A DNA stretch of 64,000 nt from positions 314,887 to 378,886 of the forward strand of contig NW_008710427.1 of assembly GCF_000327385.1 (NCBI RefSeq), read 5' to 3'. This document shows, in pieces, positions 12,201 to 23,223 of this stretch. The position numbers and the translations under genes were made by a program. The notes under the pieces were generated by a model. That model was not told the origin of the DNA, ran no database searches, and saw only the letters and a list, made by a program, of their open reading frames with translations. Each line of letters opens with the position of its first letter. The stretch's first letter is position 1. The DNA comes from Lottia gigantea. Its lineage: Eukaryota; Mollusca; Gastropoda; Lottiidae.

Positions 12201-14601
12201 AGAAATATTGCTAAAAATCCTGTCTCTAATAATTGAGATTCCCAGCCTGAAAAACAACTTTTTTAGTAACACTAATCTGTATTGCAAAGTAGCAGCAAAG
12301 AATCAGAGTTACAGTAAAACTAAGCTCAAGTGACTACAGATAACTATGAAACATATTGTTGCAAGAGTGTAGATCCTAATGATATCTACATAAACTTAAA
12401 AGTTATTACAAATTTTCTCAAGAGTTCAATATTAATGTTGAAGTTTTCATACATGATTGAAATTAAAAAATTGAAAAGACTAATCAAAATAGACTTACCA
12501 AAGCTGTACCTTTAAAAAGAATAAACCACATCAATTTCAGATCATACAACATTAAAAAAAAAAACACAGATAAGCATATACTGTACATGACAAATGTGTA
12601 AATTTACTAATAGCCAATCTTATTAATTCATTAAGATTATTAAATCTGCAAAATTTCATTGTCTTTTAAACTACTTTATGCAATTTCAACCAATCAGTTT
12701 ATGGTATGGTAGTATAATAGTTTGGATAGAAATATCAAAACAGAACTCGAATCATGTTGTTCAGATTCACACTATGCAATCTTCAGGCTGTCATCATCAA
12801 CAAAATGATTCAGATACAGAAATTGTTTTTATAAGCTGAAAAAAGCCTGCTTTGGAAGAATTATTGCCATAGAACATTGGTCACTTACCATGTTTGTCCT
12901 ATATTAACTAAGGAGTGATACAGAACCCATAAACATGCCATGATAAACCAATTAGCTGCACCACATACCAGTAAAAATAATGATAAAAATACACCAATAT
13001 AAGCCACAGCATCTAGTAAAACATCTAAATGTTTATCATAATCAAATAGCCATAAAATAGAAGGTACATTATTGAACATATTCAACTTATCACCATTAGA
13101 TTTCAGCTGAACATTTTTTAACATTTTATTGGCTGGTAACAAACCATTACTTCCTAATAACTCTTTATTCTGATGTAACGCAACAAGGAATGCTATAACT
13201 GAAATAGAAATAAGAACTCATTTATCTGAAATTGATAGAAATTTGACTGACCTGAAACAGAAAGAAAATGGAATTTCAATTGAATTTCTTTAACCATTTC
13301 CCCAAATTTCAAAATAAACTTTCAAGGGCATATGAATATAATTATAACATGTATTTTCAAAAGTAAACATGTCCATAACACTCTGAGGTATAGGACTGCT
13401 ATTTAAACATTTGAAATTTACACCCTTACACCCAACAATCTAGTGTCAAATACAATTTCCTGTCAAAATTCCAAACCTTTTAAATTTTTTGTACTACGCA
13501 TGTATAAACAAAAGTGACAAGCTCAACCGTTTTATATCTAAATATACAGTCAAGTAACCTAATTTCAAGCTAACCTATTTTTCGTGCATCTCTGTAAATG
13601 ATTAATAATTCACATGTGCGATCTCTCGTGACCTCCGCATTTGCTTGTTTTAATAAACATGAGTTATCTGTACAATATCAGCTAGTAGAATGTATTCAGT
13701 AGTTTCAAGCAAGGTAAAATTATAAATGTATACTTCGACAAATACAAAATGGTGGAATTCAGTTTTTACCAAATGTCACAATTTTTTATTGGCCGAATTT
13801 CCTTATAATTCCAAGCTCTAATCGGAATTCAAAGTGTTGCTCGCTAGAATGTAGTTCAGTGAACGAAGTCACATGATAAACTAGCGGATTCCGTGTCAGC
13901 AGAAAATTCATATGGAACACAATGTGAGCCATATTCTAAAGTTGTTTCAATGACTTTCTTTGAAGGAATTGTCATTAGTAATGATGAAACATTATTAAAG
14001 ATAAATACCAAGAGAAGTTAATTATACCACTGGGCATCCATAAAGCATGTTTTTCTCAACTTATTTAAAGATAAAACATTGTAAATGAAAATAGGTGACA
14101 TATTTTGCTTGTGAAATATGGGTCAAAGTGAGGGAAAATCAAAACAAACAAATTTTAATTATTTTGTAGAATATCTGAGGAAACTTCAAAGACATAAAAA
14201 AAAATGTGCTTTTTTAAGTTTTGACGAAATTCTGTGTTGAATCCTTATAAACACAAATATAGACACTACTTTAGTATCGGTAATCAATTTACCAATGAAA
14301 GAATGACATGACACTCAAAAATTCATTTAAGACTTTTGTAAGTTTATGACAAAAAAGGGAATCTTTTATTATGTGAAATTTACTAACAATATATAAATCC
14401 AACATATCTTATCAAGATAATTCTTGTTAACCAATAGCTTCCAGGTGCCAGCAAGTGCTTTGAATCAACCTTTTCATCTTTGCCACGCCAACAAGTTTCA
14501 TTTTTAGTTCGTTGTTTATCATTTTCGGTATTTTTTGACTCTTTGGTCAATGGCAACTTTCTTTGACGAATTTCTCGAGCGGATGTATTATTACTCGACA
14601 T
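6241..14601 (-). CDS. LMF1: Lipase maturation factor 1, complete 11-exon model
   Basis: LMF1 is a polytopic ER membrane protein needed for folding and dimer assembly of lipoprotein, hepatic and endothelial lipases. Exons (minus strand, 5' to 3'): 14388-14601, 12889-13198, 12499-12509, 12098-12246, 10845-10910, 10043-10210, 9778-9949, 7617-7770, 7077-7263, 6775-6884, 6241-6415. All junctions are GT-AG and all phases agree, giving 571 residues; human LMF1 is about 567. Family motifs run in order: PGSYWLTRI, ILWLFDYDKHLD, VNIGQTWYSFGWESQLLETG, IMLGAGLIKIRGDQCWRDLT, FHQFETLSNHFIELVAPF, VNTYGAFGSVTKKR, PCLISPYHYRLDWL, ENYRYKFVKIG, then the stop after MPDGK. Start: the ATG at 14601 opens the frame. 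Oddities: an 11-nt exon 3, and a 71-bp tandem array in intron 7 derived from the start of exon 8. Confidence 0.95.
6568..6660. repeat. Short degenerate tandem repeat in LMF1 intron 10
   Basis: About four imperfect copies of AGAGAGATGTGGTTCATA, each about 20-30 bp apart. The core AGAGAGATGTGG also occurs at the family C right end, so this may be an amplified repeat fragment. Confidence 0.5.
7722..8751 (-). repeat. 71-bp minisatellite made from the LMF1 intron 7/exon 8 boundary
   Basis: About 14 full copies plus a partial one, period 71 bp (for example the ATAACACC phrase near 7763, 7834, 7905, 7976, 8047, 8118 ... 8685). On the minus strand each unit is about 23 nt of intron end (ATTTATTATTATTTCAG) followed by about 48 nt matching the start of LMF1 exon 8 (GGTGTTATATAAGAAAAG...). 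Only the copy nearest 7770 runs into the real exon 8. Diverged units resume at about 9437-9600 after an inserted family C element. Confidence 0.93.
8752..9436 (+). repeat. Interspersed repeat, family C, inserted into the 71-bp array
   Basis: Starts AAGATAGTGGCCCACAGCC and ends ACATAGAGAGATGTGGGCGG then TATAAA, with a GACGGACGGATGG run near 9368. An internal unit of about 340 bp is present twice (TTTTGGGGCAAGGGCAATAAC near 8877 and 9231). The 71-bp array stops at its left edge and resumes, diverged, at its right edge, so this is an insertion inside the array. Confidence 0.85.
10222..10568 (+). repeat. Interspersed repeat, family A, short copy in LMF1 intron 5
   Basis: Left end AGATAGCTTGCCAGGCAAGG with ATACGCCCAC; right end with GACAGACAGGCAGACATGGG and a hairpin ending TGGGCGTATAAA. 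The interior (GGGTGATACTGAATAA, then TTCATCCTCAGGTGG) matches the longer copy at 11013. Confidence 0.85.
11013..11958 (+). repeat. Interspersed repeat, family A, long copy in LMF1 intron 4
   Basis: Left end AGATAGCTTACCACGCAAGG; right end GGATGGACGGACAAACAGGG, then a hairpin CGCCCCCCATTTCATGTGGGCG and TATAAAA. The interior has about five copies of a unit of about 150 bp (TTCATCCTTGGGTG ... GTCAAAATC ... GAGTGTTTAC ... AAGGGCAATAACTC). Same ends as the 10222 copy but more internal units. Confidence 0.87.
12499..12509 (-). CDS. LMF1: LMF1 exon 3, an 11-nt microexon
   Basis: Minus-strand GTACAGCTTTG lies between an AG (12511-12510) and a strong donor GTAAGT (12498-12493). It completes the frame TG|G TAC AGC TTT G|GC, giving W-Y-S-F-G between VNIGQT (exon 2) and WESQLLETG (exon 4), exactly the peptide the family has at this place. 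Without it exons 2 and 4 do not join in frame. Confidence 0.9.
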
Positions 14602-15078
14602 ACTGGGTTCAAATATCCTTGTCGTATTTTACAAATTGTGTCTTTTTTTGAAAGGTTAAACAATATATGGATTTTTAAGTAATGTAGGTAGCCATGATGA
14701 TAAGAGGCACAACTCGATTTATCAAAGCTAGTTATTCCCCCTTAATTTGGAGTCGGACAACTAACATTTCTATTCAGGAAAATAATGATTTCTGCAGGAA
14801 GGTTTCTGCCTTGTATAAGAAAATGAAACGCATTTAGGTGCACTGGCATGAACAAAATAGATAAAAAAAAATATAACTAGAAAAAAAAAAAATCAATATC
14901 ACAAACATGAATAATGAGATTATGCCTTCTCTGACAAGGTCTCTCCAAAACCGATATTATCGATATTAGATTACAGATGGGTATTTTCTTTCTGGTTACT
15001 AAAGTTATTCCAAAAGTTGGCCTAATCTATTTTTAGGGTTCAGGGGGACATAACACCCCCCCCCCCCCCACCTCCCGT

Positions 15079-15128
15079 NNNNNNNNNNNNNNNNNNNNNN
15101 NNNNNNNNNNNNNNNNNNNNNNNNNNNN
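15079..15128. other. Assembly gap (50 Ns)
   Basis: Fifty Ns, just after a run of about 19 Cs and Ts. The even size suggests a placeholder length rather than a measured one, so distances across it are not reliable. Confidence 0.99.
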
Positions 15129-15529
15129 GTCGTGGGCACCCGCTGGATGATTGGAAAATTCAGTAACATGCAAGAAGGTGCCTTTCTTTCTATAATATTT
15201 CTGAGAGCTATAACGATACGGTGTCACCAGCTCAACTGAAACGTTCCCATGCCGCTGTACTCTGCAATCGAATTCGCACCTTCGGTCCGACCCCTTTCAA
15301 TAAATCCTGCGTACGCCACTGGGCCCCTGACTTCAATAAACGTTGCAATATTTAATGTGAGCGTATGAAATTTTTGACGGAAGGATAGGAATATTTACAT
15401 TTACATTTACATTCCGGCCCTGTTAAGTATCCAGAAGATAAATGAAACTGCATCAAAGTAACAATTTATATACAAAAATATAGGCTAACATTTTACATAT
15501 TATGGTACAATCATATAGTTATACAATGT

Positions 15530-15592
15530 TCCTTAAGCAACGTTACATGATAATGATCATGTAGCTGTGAATAATCTACCGTTGCTTAAGGA
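15530..15592. other. Perfect 13-bp inverted repeat with nested palindrome
   Basis: TCCTTAAGCAACG at 15530-15542 pairs perfectly with CGTTGCTTAAGGA at 15580-15592 across a 37-nt loop. The loop itself holds ACATGAT...ATCATGT (15545-15562). It could form a cruciform or be a MITE core; no function is assigned. Confidence 0.8.
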
Positions 15593-16645
15593 GCAAGATA
15601 GATATAATACAAAACATGATATTCTACAATATACAAAAATACTTAGAGGCTACCGTGGCTTGAATGTTCTAATAAAAAGGAGAGAATGCAAAATTTAAAA
15701 AAAAATGAACTATCACAAGCGTAGAAAATTTTACATGATATCATGGTAAAAAAAATTATAAAATATGAAAGTGTGTCTAGTCTTATCTTTCCTTTACATC
15801 AACATCCATTGTTTGCACTTAATGCACCACTTGTTTGCATCCTGTTTGCGTTTGTTTGCTCGTTTGTGCCTTTAAGTCGGACCCAAAAAGACAAAATACA
15901 TCAATGCTTTAAGTTTAAATCAGACAGGCTGTATTCAAAATATTATTTCTTTTGCTCTTTGGAATACGTAGGGATTAATTTTACATGAAATAACTGTTGT
16001 TTTACCAGACGATATTCGTTGCAATTTCAGTTCAGCAATATTTAATTAATAGCCTACTAGCTATTTTTGACGTCACGGTTGAAGAGAACTTGACCACGAA
16101 CATTTAACAAGTAAGCCTTTGAAATGTCATTGACCTTGTCATTGCAGGATCGTCTGATAAATGGTTGATAGAACTATTGGTCAGTTCATAGCTATCACAT
16201 GACATTCAACAACCACATTAAGTGATTCAACATATTTTGAGCTAGAATTCGTCACCAATTTTTGGTTGAAAAGTTTAAATAAAACTTGCGCTAGTTTATA
16301 TTTTTGGCTTTTGAAAACTCTACGACTGGAACTCAGTAGCTTATGTAAAAGTGATAAATAACGTATAAGGACTGTTTATAATGTGAAAACGCTGAGTTGA
16401 TAAATTTATGAATTTGATAAATAGTATATCCATATATCTTGTTCTTCTTTAATTATGGTGTCATCGTTTTCAATAATCAATTGCTAAACGAAACTCCAAG
16501 ATAAACATCATCCAGATTTTTGACGTTAAAAAGATAAATAGGGTGCTGTATTCTTTCACGAAATGATGATCAAGGTCGATTGGTGTAAGTTATTAGTTGA
16601 AAATAATAAGTTATGGAATCACATTGAATATTAAATCCTGGAACA

Positions 16646-19600
16646 TTATCTCCATTTATCCATTTGTGCTTGAATCTGCCATGTCATTGTTTTGCCCATA
16701 TAAATAAAAAGTGCCTGAAATCGAAATCAAACTTCATTAAGGAAGAAAAAAGGCACAGGAAAAAACGGTCTTATGTCATAGTTAATTTGTTAATTTAATA
16801 TATTATTTAAGTTTTACATTTTTGTAAGTCATTTAATTCGACACCTTCTGGACATTCATTACATAATAGATGTACATGTACTTACCTGAGGTATCAAGAT
16901 TCCAATAGCTACACCACCTATTATAATGGCATTATCATTCAACCATATCTCAAGACCCTTTAAACATCCATTGGTATAGATACCCGTAGGCTGAAATATA
17001 TAAGGTTTACATTATTCTATAACTGATAAAGGATCGGGAACTTACTGGAGAATAATCCTGCACATTAATCTAAATATTCGAAGGTAAAATAAACTAACCT
17101 CATTGTAAGTATTACCACCACACTGGTAGTTGATAGCTTTACCCTGAAATTTATTAAAATTGGAAGGGAATATGATATTTATCTACAACTTCAATGCAGA
17201 TTCTGTTTCCAGAATCAAAGTAAATATGGTGACGTTTTCAAACACTCTCAGTCAAGTGAGAAGAGTTTGCTGTTAAAATTATTCGCTACACAATTTTTTG
17301 AACCATGACGTAAAATCATACATTTACTTGGAATGTCACGGAACTAGGAAAGCAGACATTCGCACCCTCTAATAAAGGAGTCTTAACTATTCTTTGAGCT
17401 TACACCCAATCCCTTTACACACTTAAAGTAAACTTACAGGTTGTATTATACAACAAGACCATGGTACCCCACATCTCTCTGAGCTAGGATTGGAGTCAGA
17501 ACAGTTAAAATATTGGTTTACATTCCAATCTCTATATCCCATTTCATCATTACTTAAACCACAACATTTTAACTGAAATAACAATAGTAGTATTCATTGC
17601 ACTTTTTCGGGTCACGTTTTCAAATTAACAAGAAATTCAACCACGCATCATCGTCTACGACAGTTTCGTTTTCGACATATGTCATTTTTCGATTCTTCAA
17701 TTATGATTTGTGTTTACCATGTATCATTTCTATTAACTGAATTCATTTTGGTTCTCTATTTTTGTTTTTGAATAATAATCTAATTCTATTAATTTTACAT
17801 TATTGTTTACTGATTTATCATTTTAGTTTTCAAATTTGTCCAATTATCAAGCACATGTGGACAAGTTTTTATTTTCAGTAATATAAAATTCACCATAAAC
17901 GCCCTTTATGAACCGTAAATGATTTTAGTGTCTGAAAATTTATAGATAGTACTGTTTGTTATTACCTGCATTTGCATTTCATCAATAAAATTTTGCATAT
18001 CTTCATCTTCTCTGTACTGTATGACTGCGTCACGTAAAGTATCTTCTGGGTAGAGTTTCAGTTGTGTCCTTACTTCCGGAACACCATAAAACAAGAAGAC
18101 GAACACAATAGCTATTATCTCTAGTAATAACAGTAATGTTAGTATGATATAATACTGAAACATAGAAAAAAAACCCAGTCGTTTAATAGAACCACAAGGT
18201 AGAAACCAACCAATATCTTATTTGATATGATAAACAACCCACGTATCTGACATACCCCATCGTGTCTTATTTTTGAACGCTATCATCGTCAAAAAAGATA
18301 TACCTTTTGGTCAGAGGCTAAATATGGTTCTTTTCAATTACTATCACATTTAAAACGAGATTGGAAAAGAAAGAAACAACTATATTTTACAAGGATAACG
18401 ACCTAGTTTTACAGTTAATGGCCCTTTCTACCAGTTGGTCCTTGGCCAAAGCTCTTGACATTGATCTTTCCCAGACTATCCGTACTCGTTTACAGCTGGA
18501 ATTATGAGAGAAGATGACTTATATTCCGACCATCTGTATTGTACCAACGCTCCAACCGACTGTGCTATAGAAATATGGCAAACTGAATAGTACTTACAAA
18601 TTTAAGACAGCACAGCGTTTCTCTCAGTGATCCAACACAACCAAAGAAAGAAACAAAGATAACAATAGATCCAATGAATACTAACATAACACTCGGATCA
18701 AATAAAAAATCTATTGCTGTACGTATTGTTTTTTCTTTAAAATATAACACATAACTACCGACACCTGTTTCGGCCAAACCAATCAACTAAAATTTAAATA
18801 ATATCAAAATTATGACGGACATTCGAAATAATATTCTGGTAAAACTACGGTGATCTCGAAGGTAATATACAGATACAAAGCCCCTAACTTCGGTATTCAT
18901 GAATGTTTTCTTTTATTATAGATTAGCTGATGTGTAAGAGGATTCAGAATGAGTCTTGTTCACTGTCTTTATCATGGTCATGGTCTTTATCTTAGCACGG
19001 GTAGTCAGACCTTCCTGATAACAATCCTGAACATATTATGTATTAAACACTGTTTCATTATATTTCTATAATACTGAAAATTATTTTTCATATTCTTAAT
19101 TTGATACATATAAATTGCCAAATCTTTACAACAGAAACTGATAAATTTTCGATACCACGATGTGAAATTTATTTTTTTAAAGTTTGGGAGAAACAGAAGA
19201 GGAATAGTACAAATATATATTTCTAGAGAAATAGAAGATAATGGGAATTCTGTGATGGATTATTTTGCAGAATTCGGAAAAATTACTGCAGTGAAATATA
19301 ATCTAAAATATCAAAAATTACAAATATGCACGGATGTGTAACTTTTGGTATGTGAGCGTTTGTTGGACGAACTTCCGACTGACCTCAGCAAGTGGTGTTA
19401 ATGGTAAATGACCAATTCATAGATTATACATAAAACAATGCCATTAAATTTCATTTTCGATATAGCTATGTGTCAATGTTTTCAAACAGGTAGTAAAGTT
19501 GAGGTAGAGCGTAGGTTTTAACCACAACCTCAAACGGACATTTGCAATTGTCTTTCGGGACAATATTGTTGTGTTACAGGTCTTGGAAAAACACTATCCT

Positions 19601-21615
19601 ACTACAATTTACAAAAACCGGTTGTTGAAAACCACTGAGATAGAGAATATGCACAATAATATCAACATAAACACACTTCATAGTGTAACTCACATATGAT
19701 AACACCTATGATTTATATTCTTTATATAACGATCTTCGTCACTATTCATTGAAATAATTATATTTAGACTTCAATAACATATTACACAGAGAAAGTGTCA
19801 CGATTAACTTTGTATTCAGCGTATATCAAGCGAAAAGCCAATTTCAAATTGTCGGTGAGATACATTTAGGCCTACTATTCAACCATAACCATCCATATTA
19901 CTATCCCTTTTTTCTTTTTCGTTCAGTTATCTTTGATCGAACATATTTTATTGGCATCAAATAATGAAACATAAATGGATTGGATGCAATTTTAGTAAAA
20001 ATTCTAAAGAAAGGTCACTGTAAATGATTAGAAGGAGACAATTACAAATTGTACTTTTGTGCTTGCTTAGGTTATAATATGTTGTAAATGTCTGTAAGTA
20101 CATTTTTTCACAAGTTATCTCCAGTACATTCAGAATCACGTGTTAATGGTTACATCTGTTAATGCATGAAAAAGGAAACTTTCACTTTACAAGTTTGAAA
20201 GAGCGAAAGCAAAAGTTATACAAGTTATTAATGTATTCATTTAAAGGAATACTACCGTTAAGAATGGACATAAAATTTTAAGTCCCAAACTTGGTCAATA
20301 AAGGAATATAGTTGGACCTACCAGGTGCCATGACTTAATAATATAAATTATAAGACGATATATCCATTAAAATAAGTAAATGTCGAAAAATGCTTCTAAG
20401 CGTGTTTCAAAACTACTTAGATTAATGGATTAATACCGCGTTTTATTTATTTATTGGATTATATATAGATTCTATCCGCTAGTTGTGACACCAGGTAAGT
20501 CCACTGATGAACAAAACCTCATTTAAGTCTACAAATATTAATTTTTGGGTCATCTTAAGGTGTAGGATACCTTTAAATTCAAATGTTGTACAGTCTTTTG
20601 TTAAAATATTGTTTTATATTTTAGAAGTGTCTTGTATTTGTATATATTTAGATTAAGCCCACGTGAGGCACAGTTAATTCTAAAAAGGACGTTTTCTTAT
20701 TGTTGTCAAATTAAGTCATCTTTCATTTTAAAAAAAATTCAAAGAATTAGGGAATGAATTTTCGTGTAAGGTGTTAAAGGGATACTCTCCTACAGAAGCA
20801 CTGGCCTAGGTCGCAAGTAGAGACTTCAGAGATTTATGCATTAGTATAATGAATCAATTTGAAAATTTTCGTATAAAATATAATATAATATTATAAAACA
20901 CATACATGTTAACAGTACTCAACAATGGGTGGTAACTTGAAACAGTAATAAATCATATTTTATACCCCTCTGGCTACATCTGAATATGACGAAATGTCTC
21001 ATACATTCAACTTTTTACCTGTGTTTTTAAAAAGGCTGATCGTGATCTCGTTTGTATAATATTAATCAAATATAATCTTTAGCCCTATTTGACTTTTTCC
21101 TTATTCGTTTTATTTAGTGCTTTTTTCTTGGCTCAAATACTCTCCCCGTTTCAATATAATTTGGCAGGACAAATCATTATATTAGCTATTCCAACAATAT
21201 GCTTATTAATCTTTGTATATCTACAGATTGTGTGCGATCAAAATAAGAATATAACAAATATGTGTAAAGATTTTGGACTGATTTTGTTTAAGATTCATTA
21301 GCAGTCAAATTAGTTAAGTAAAATCTAGAGTTTGAACGTGACCTCATTCTCACCCTCTTGTAACCATGGTCGATATTGTCCCCTAACAGTAAAGGTAGGG
21401 GCTGTAGACATAAGGGGTTGAATAAACCCTATATCAAATATCAAGCGACATTGTTTACTCTATTGCCCTGTGACAGTAGACCTAAATTTATATCACTGTT
21501 CAACATACAGATTCTAAAAGATCACAAAAGTAAAACTTACCAGAAAAATACAGTTGGCAAAGAACAAAAAATATTTAAAACATATGTTCACTTCACTCCT
21601 TTCTCTAGGCGCCAT
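16646..21615 (-). CDS. Tetraspanin, TSPAN33-like (TspanC8), paralogue A
   Basis: A four-pass tetraspanin of 268 residues. Exons (5' to 3'): 21541-21615, 18598-18786, 17966-18154, 17438-17572, 17099-17143, 16886-16990, 16646-16714; all GT-AG and all phase 0. TM1 is in exon 1 ([15 protein letters not shown]); exon 2 gives TM2 with the [10 protein letters not shown] signature; exon 3 TM3 and [12 protein letters not shown]. The large loop has CCG, then C, C, CC, C, C: eight cysteines, the TspanC8 pattern. [20 protein letters not shown] is very close to TSPAN33/TSPAN5. Exon 6 holds TM4 start ([13 protein letters not shown]) and exon 7 its end and tail ([13 protein letters not shown]). TspanC8 proteins are known to chaperone ADAM10; that role here is inferred. 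The CpG-richer stretch near 21880-22620 may be its promoter. Divergent from the receptor gene at 23224. Confidence 0.93.
18787..21540 (-). other. Intron 1 of tetraspanin A
   Basis: About 2.75 kb with no recognised coding exon. It contains one copy of a dispersed motif (AAGCACTGGCCTAGGTC, near 20801) also seen near 41670 and 51990. Confidence 0.6.
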
Positions 21616-23223
21616 GTTTTCCTTAATTATTATTTTTCCTCGTAGAGAATATTCAATGCTTCTTTTCTACCACTTATAAACTGTAAGTATTGAGGCATGA
21701 CGACACAAATGTTCCCGTCAAACCCTGAAAAATATCAATAGAGTTGTGTACCTTTACATATGACATACTCAACTTAGAGGTATGAAAGATAACAGTCATA
21801 CAATGGGAGCTTTTAAGTCTGGCTCCAAGTTTCGATGAACATGAATTAGGGATCACGCATTTGCGCTTGTGTTACAGTGACTGTCGCTCGCGCTCGCGAA
21901 AATTAGCATGGAATATTTCAGTTGGCTCAGTTGAATTTCACAGCGCGGCAAAACTGACACATCAGAGAGCCTCATACGGCGCCTGTTTTAAAGGGGGAGT
22001 AATAGAACTTCTTTATCATCCCCCATGTTGAAAAACATTGTCATGTCATTTAGTCATATAGAAATGAAATGAAATAAGTTTTACGTCCTACTTTTCTGCA
22101 CCATGTGAGCTAATAAAGACGGGCAGGGTACAATGAGGAAAATTTTGCCATTTAATGCTTAATTTTGACTATTGGTTATCAAATATCAGTTTGAATACAT
22201 ATCTTAGGGATGTTTTGTTTTCATTGACTTTGTTTACAAACATATCTAGTCGCAAACAACCTGCATTTAATATTTAAATTAACCGAATCAAGTGATCACG
22301 TGACAGTATTGACATAGTTCCGGTAAAAAAAATTTCGTGATATGTTGCAGCGCTAGCTAGAAAATGTTCCAAGGTGTAAAATGTTCACTGTTACTCGGGA
22401 TTCTATTTTATCGCTCCATCAAAATATACAATTTTCGCTGAGCGATTTCCATACACGCTCCACTCCCATTTGCAAACTATGGAGACTATCAACATTCAAC
22501 TACAGCAATAAATGGGAGAGGGTCGATCATTGTTCTTTTCGCGTTGTTCGTCGCCCAAGTTCATCCGATCACTGTGTCAGTCATTCTATACCATCTTCAT
22601 TGGCGACGTAATGCACGACGTCATATTAATGTTTTAATGACGAGTGTATCACCTTAAAAAAACATTCTACTTGCGTCTTTCATGACAAATTCTACAGTGA
22701 CTAGGTGCAAGTGTCCTATTCTGTGAAAGTCCTAAGAGGTCTATCCGAAAAGTGGGCTTCGAGATGATCTTTAGATTGTGTTAGTCAGTAAGGAATGTCA
22801 TACATTGATTTTTAAATTACCTGTGAATTTTCTCTGGATGAGACAGCTTTATATTCCATTAAACCTTGATTCGGATACAATGGAGATAAGAGTAGAGGAT
22901 AGATAAACATTTTAGTCATAAGAAATCCACTGATTTATTGTCGAAAACATCGTTTTAGGCCTTTTAACAAAAAGGTTTAAGGTAATGTGAATTCTTTAAA
23001 ACACAAGAGTCGTCATTAGAATAGTTAATTGGGAGAATTTGAATTGTGTTCGTAAAAGGGTTGACTTTATGGACTGGTGCATTTCAAGGAACATCTATTA
23101 TTAATAATGTAGATAATTAGTTAATTGGTGGGTTTTAGATATACGTTCTACATCAACAGCAGCAGTTCATCAGTATCATCACTGACCGCCTCTTCGTGTT
23201 ATCAAAATAAATTACAAAGAAGA
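21616..23223. other. Divergent intergenic region, tetraspanin A / receptor
   Basis: Both flanking genes point outward, so both promoters should be here. CpG density is higher than average around 21880-21960 (CGCTCGCGCTCGCG) and 22330-22620; an E-box CACGTG sits near 22298. The phrase AAGTTTTACGTCCTACTT (about 22076) is shared with 32687 and is a dispersed repeat fragment. A splice-acceptor-like TGGGTTTTAG ends at 23138, so an upstream exon of the receptor gene is possible. Confidence 0.45.

Larger units (their letters stand above)
14602..16645. other. Intergenic region between LMF1 and tetraspanin A, with assembly gap
   Basis: LMF1's promoter should lie just above 14601. A C-run at 15052-15070 leads into an assembly gap of 50 Ns (15079-15128). 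A hairpin lies at 15530-15592. No coding exon was recognised; the frame crossing the Ns is meaningless. Confidence 0.6.

Noticed and set aside
15033-15227. 64-residue frame across the assembly gap
   Set aside because: It is translated through Ns and has no meaning.
18514-18590. tRNA-like tract with an A-box-like TAGCACAGTCGGTTGGAGCG
   Set aside because: No convincing B box and no foldable tRNA; perhaps a degraded SINE, not listed.
22820-22945. Minus-strand exon-like frame (PNQGLMEYKAVSSRENS) ending at a donor
   Set aside because: Joining it to tetraspanin A gives stops before that gene's ATG; at best it is a 5' UTR exon, and the true first coding exon is at 21541-21615.
23125-23223. Upstream extension of the receptor frame
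   Set aside because: It begins at TTG, not ATG, and an acceptor-like TAG ends at 23138, so I start at the ATG at 23224 and note the alternative.
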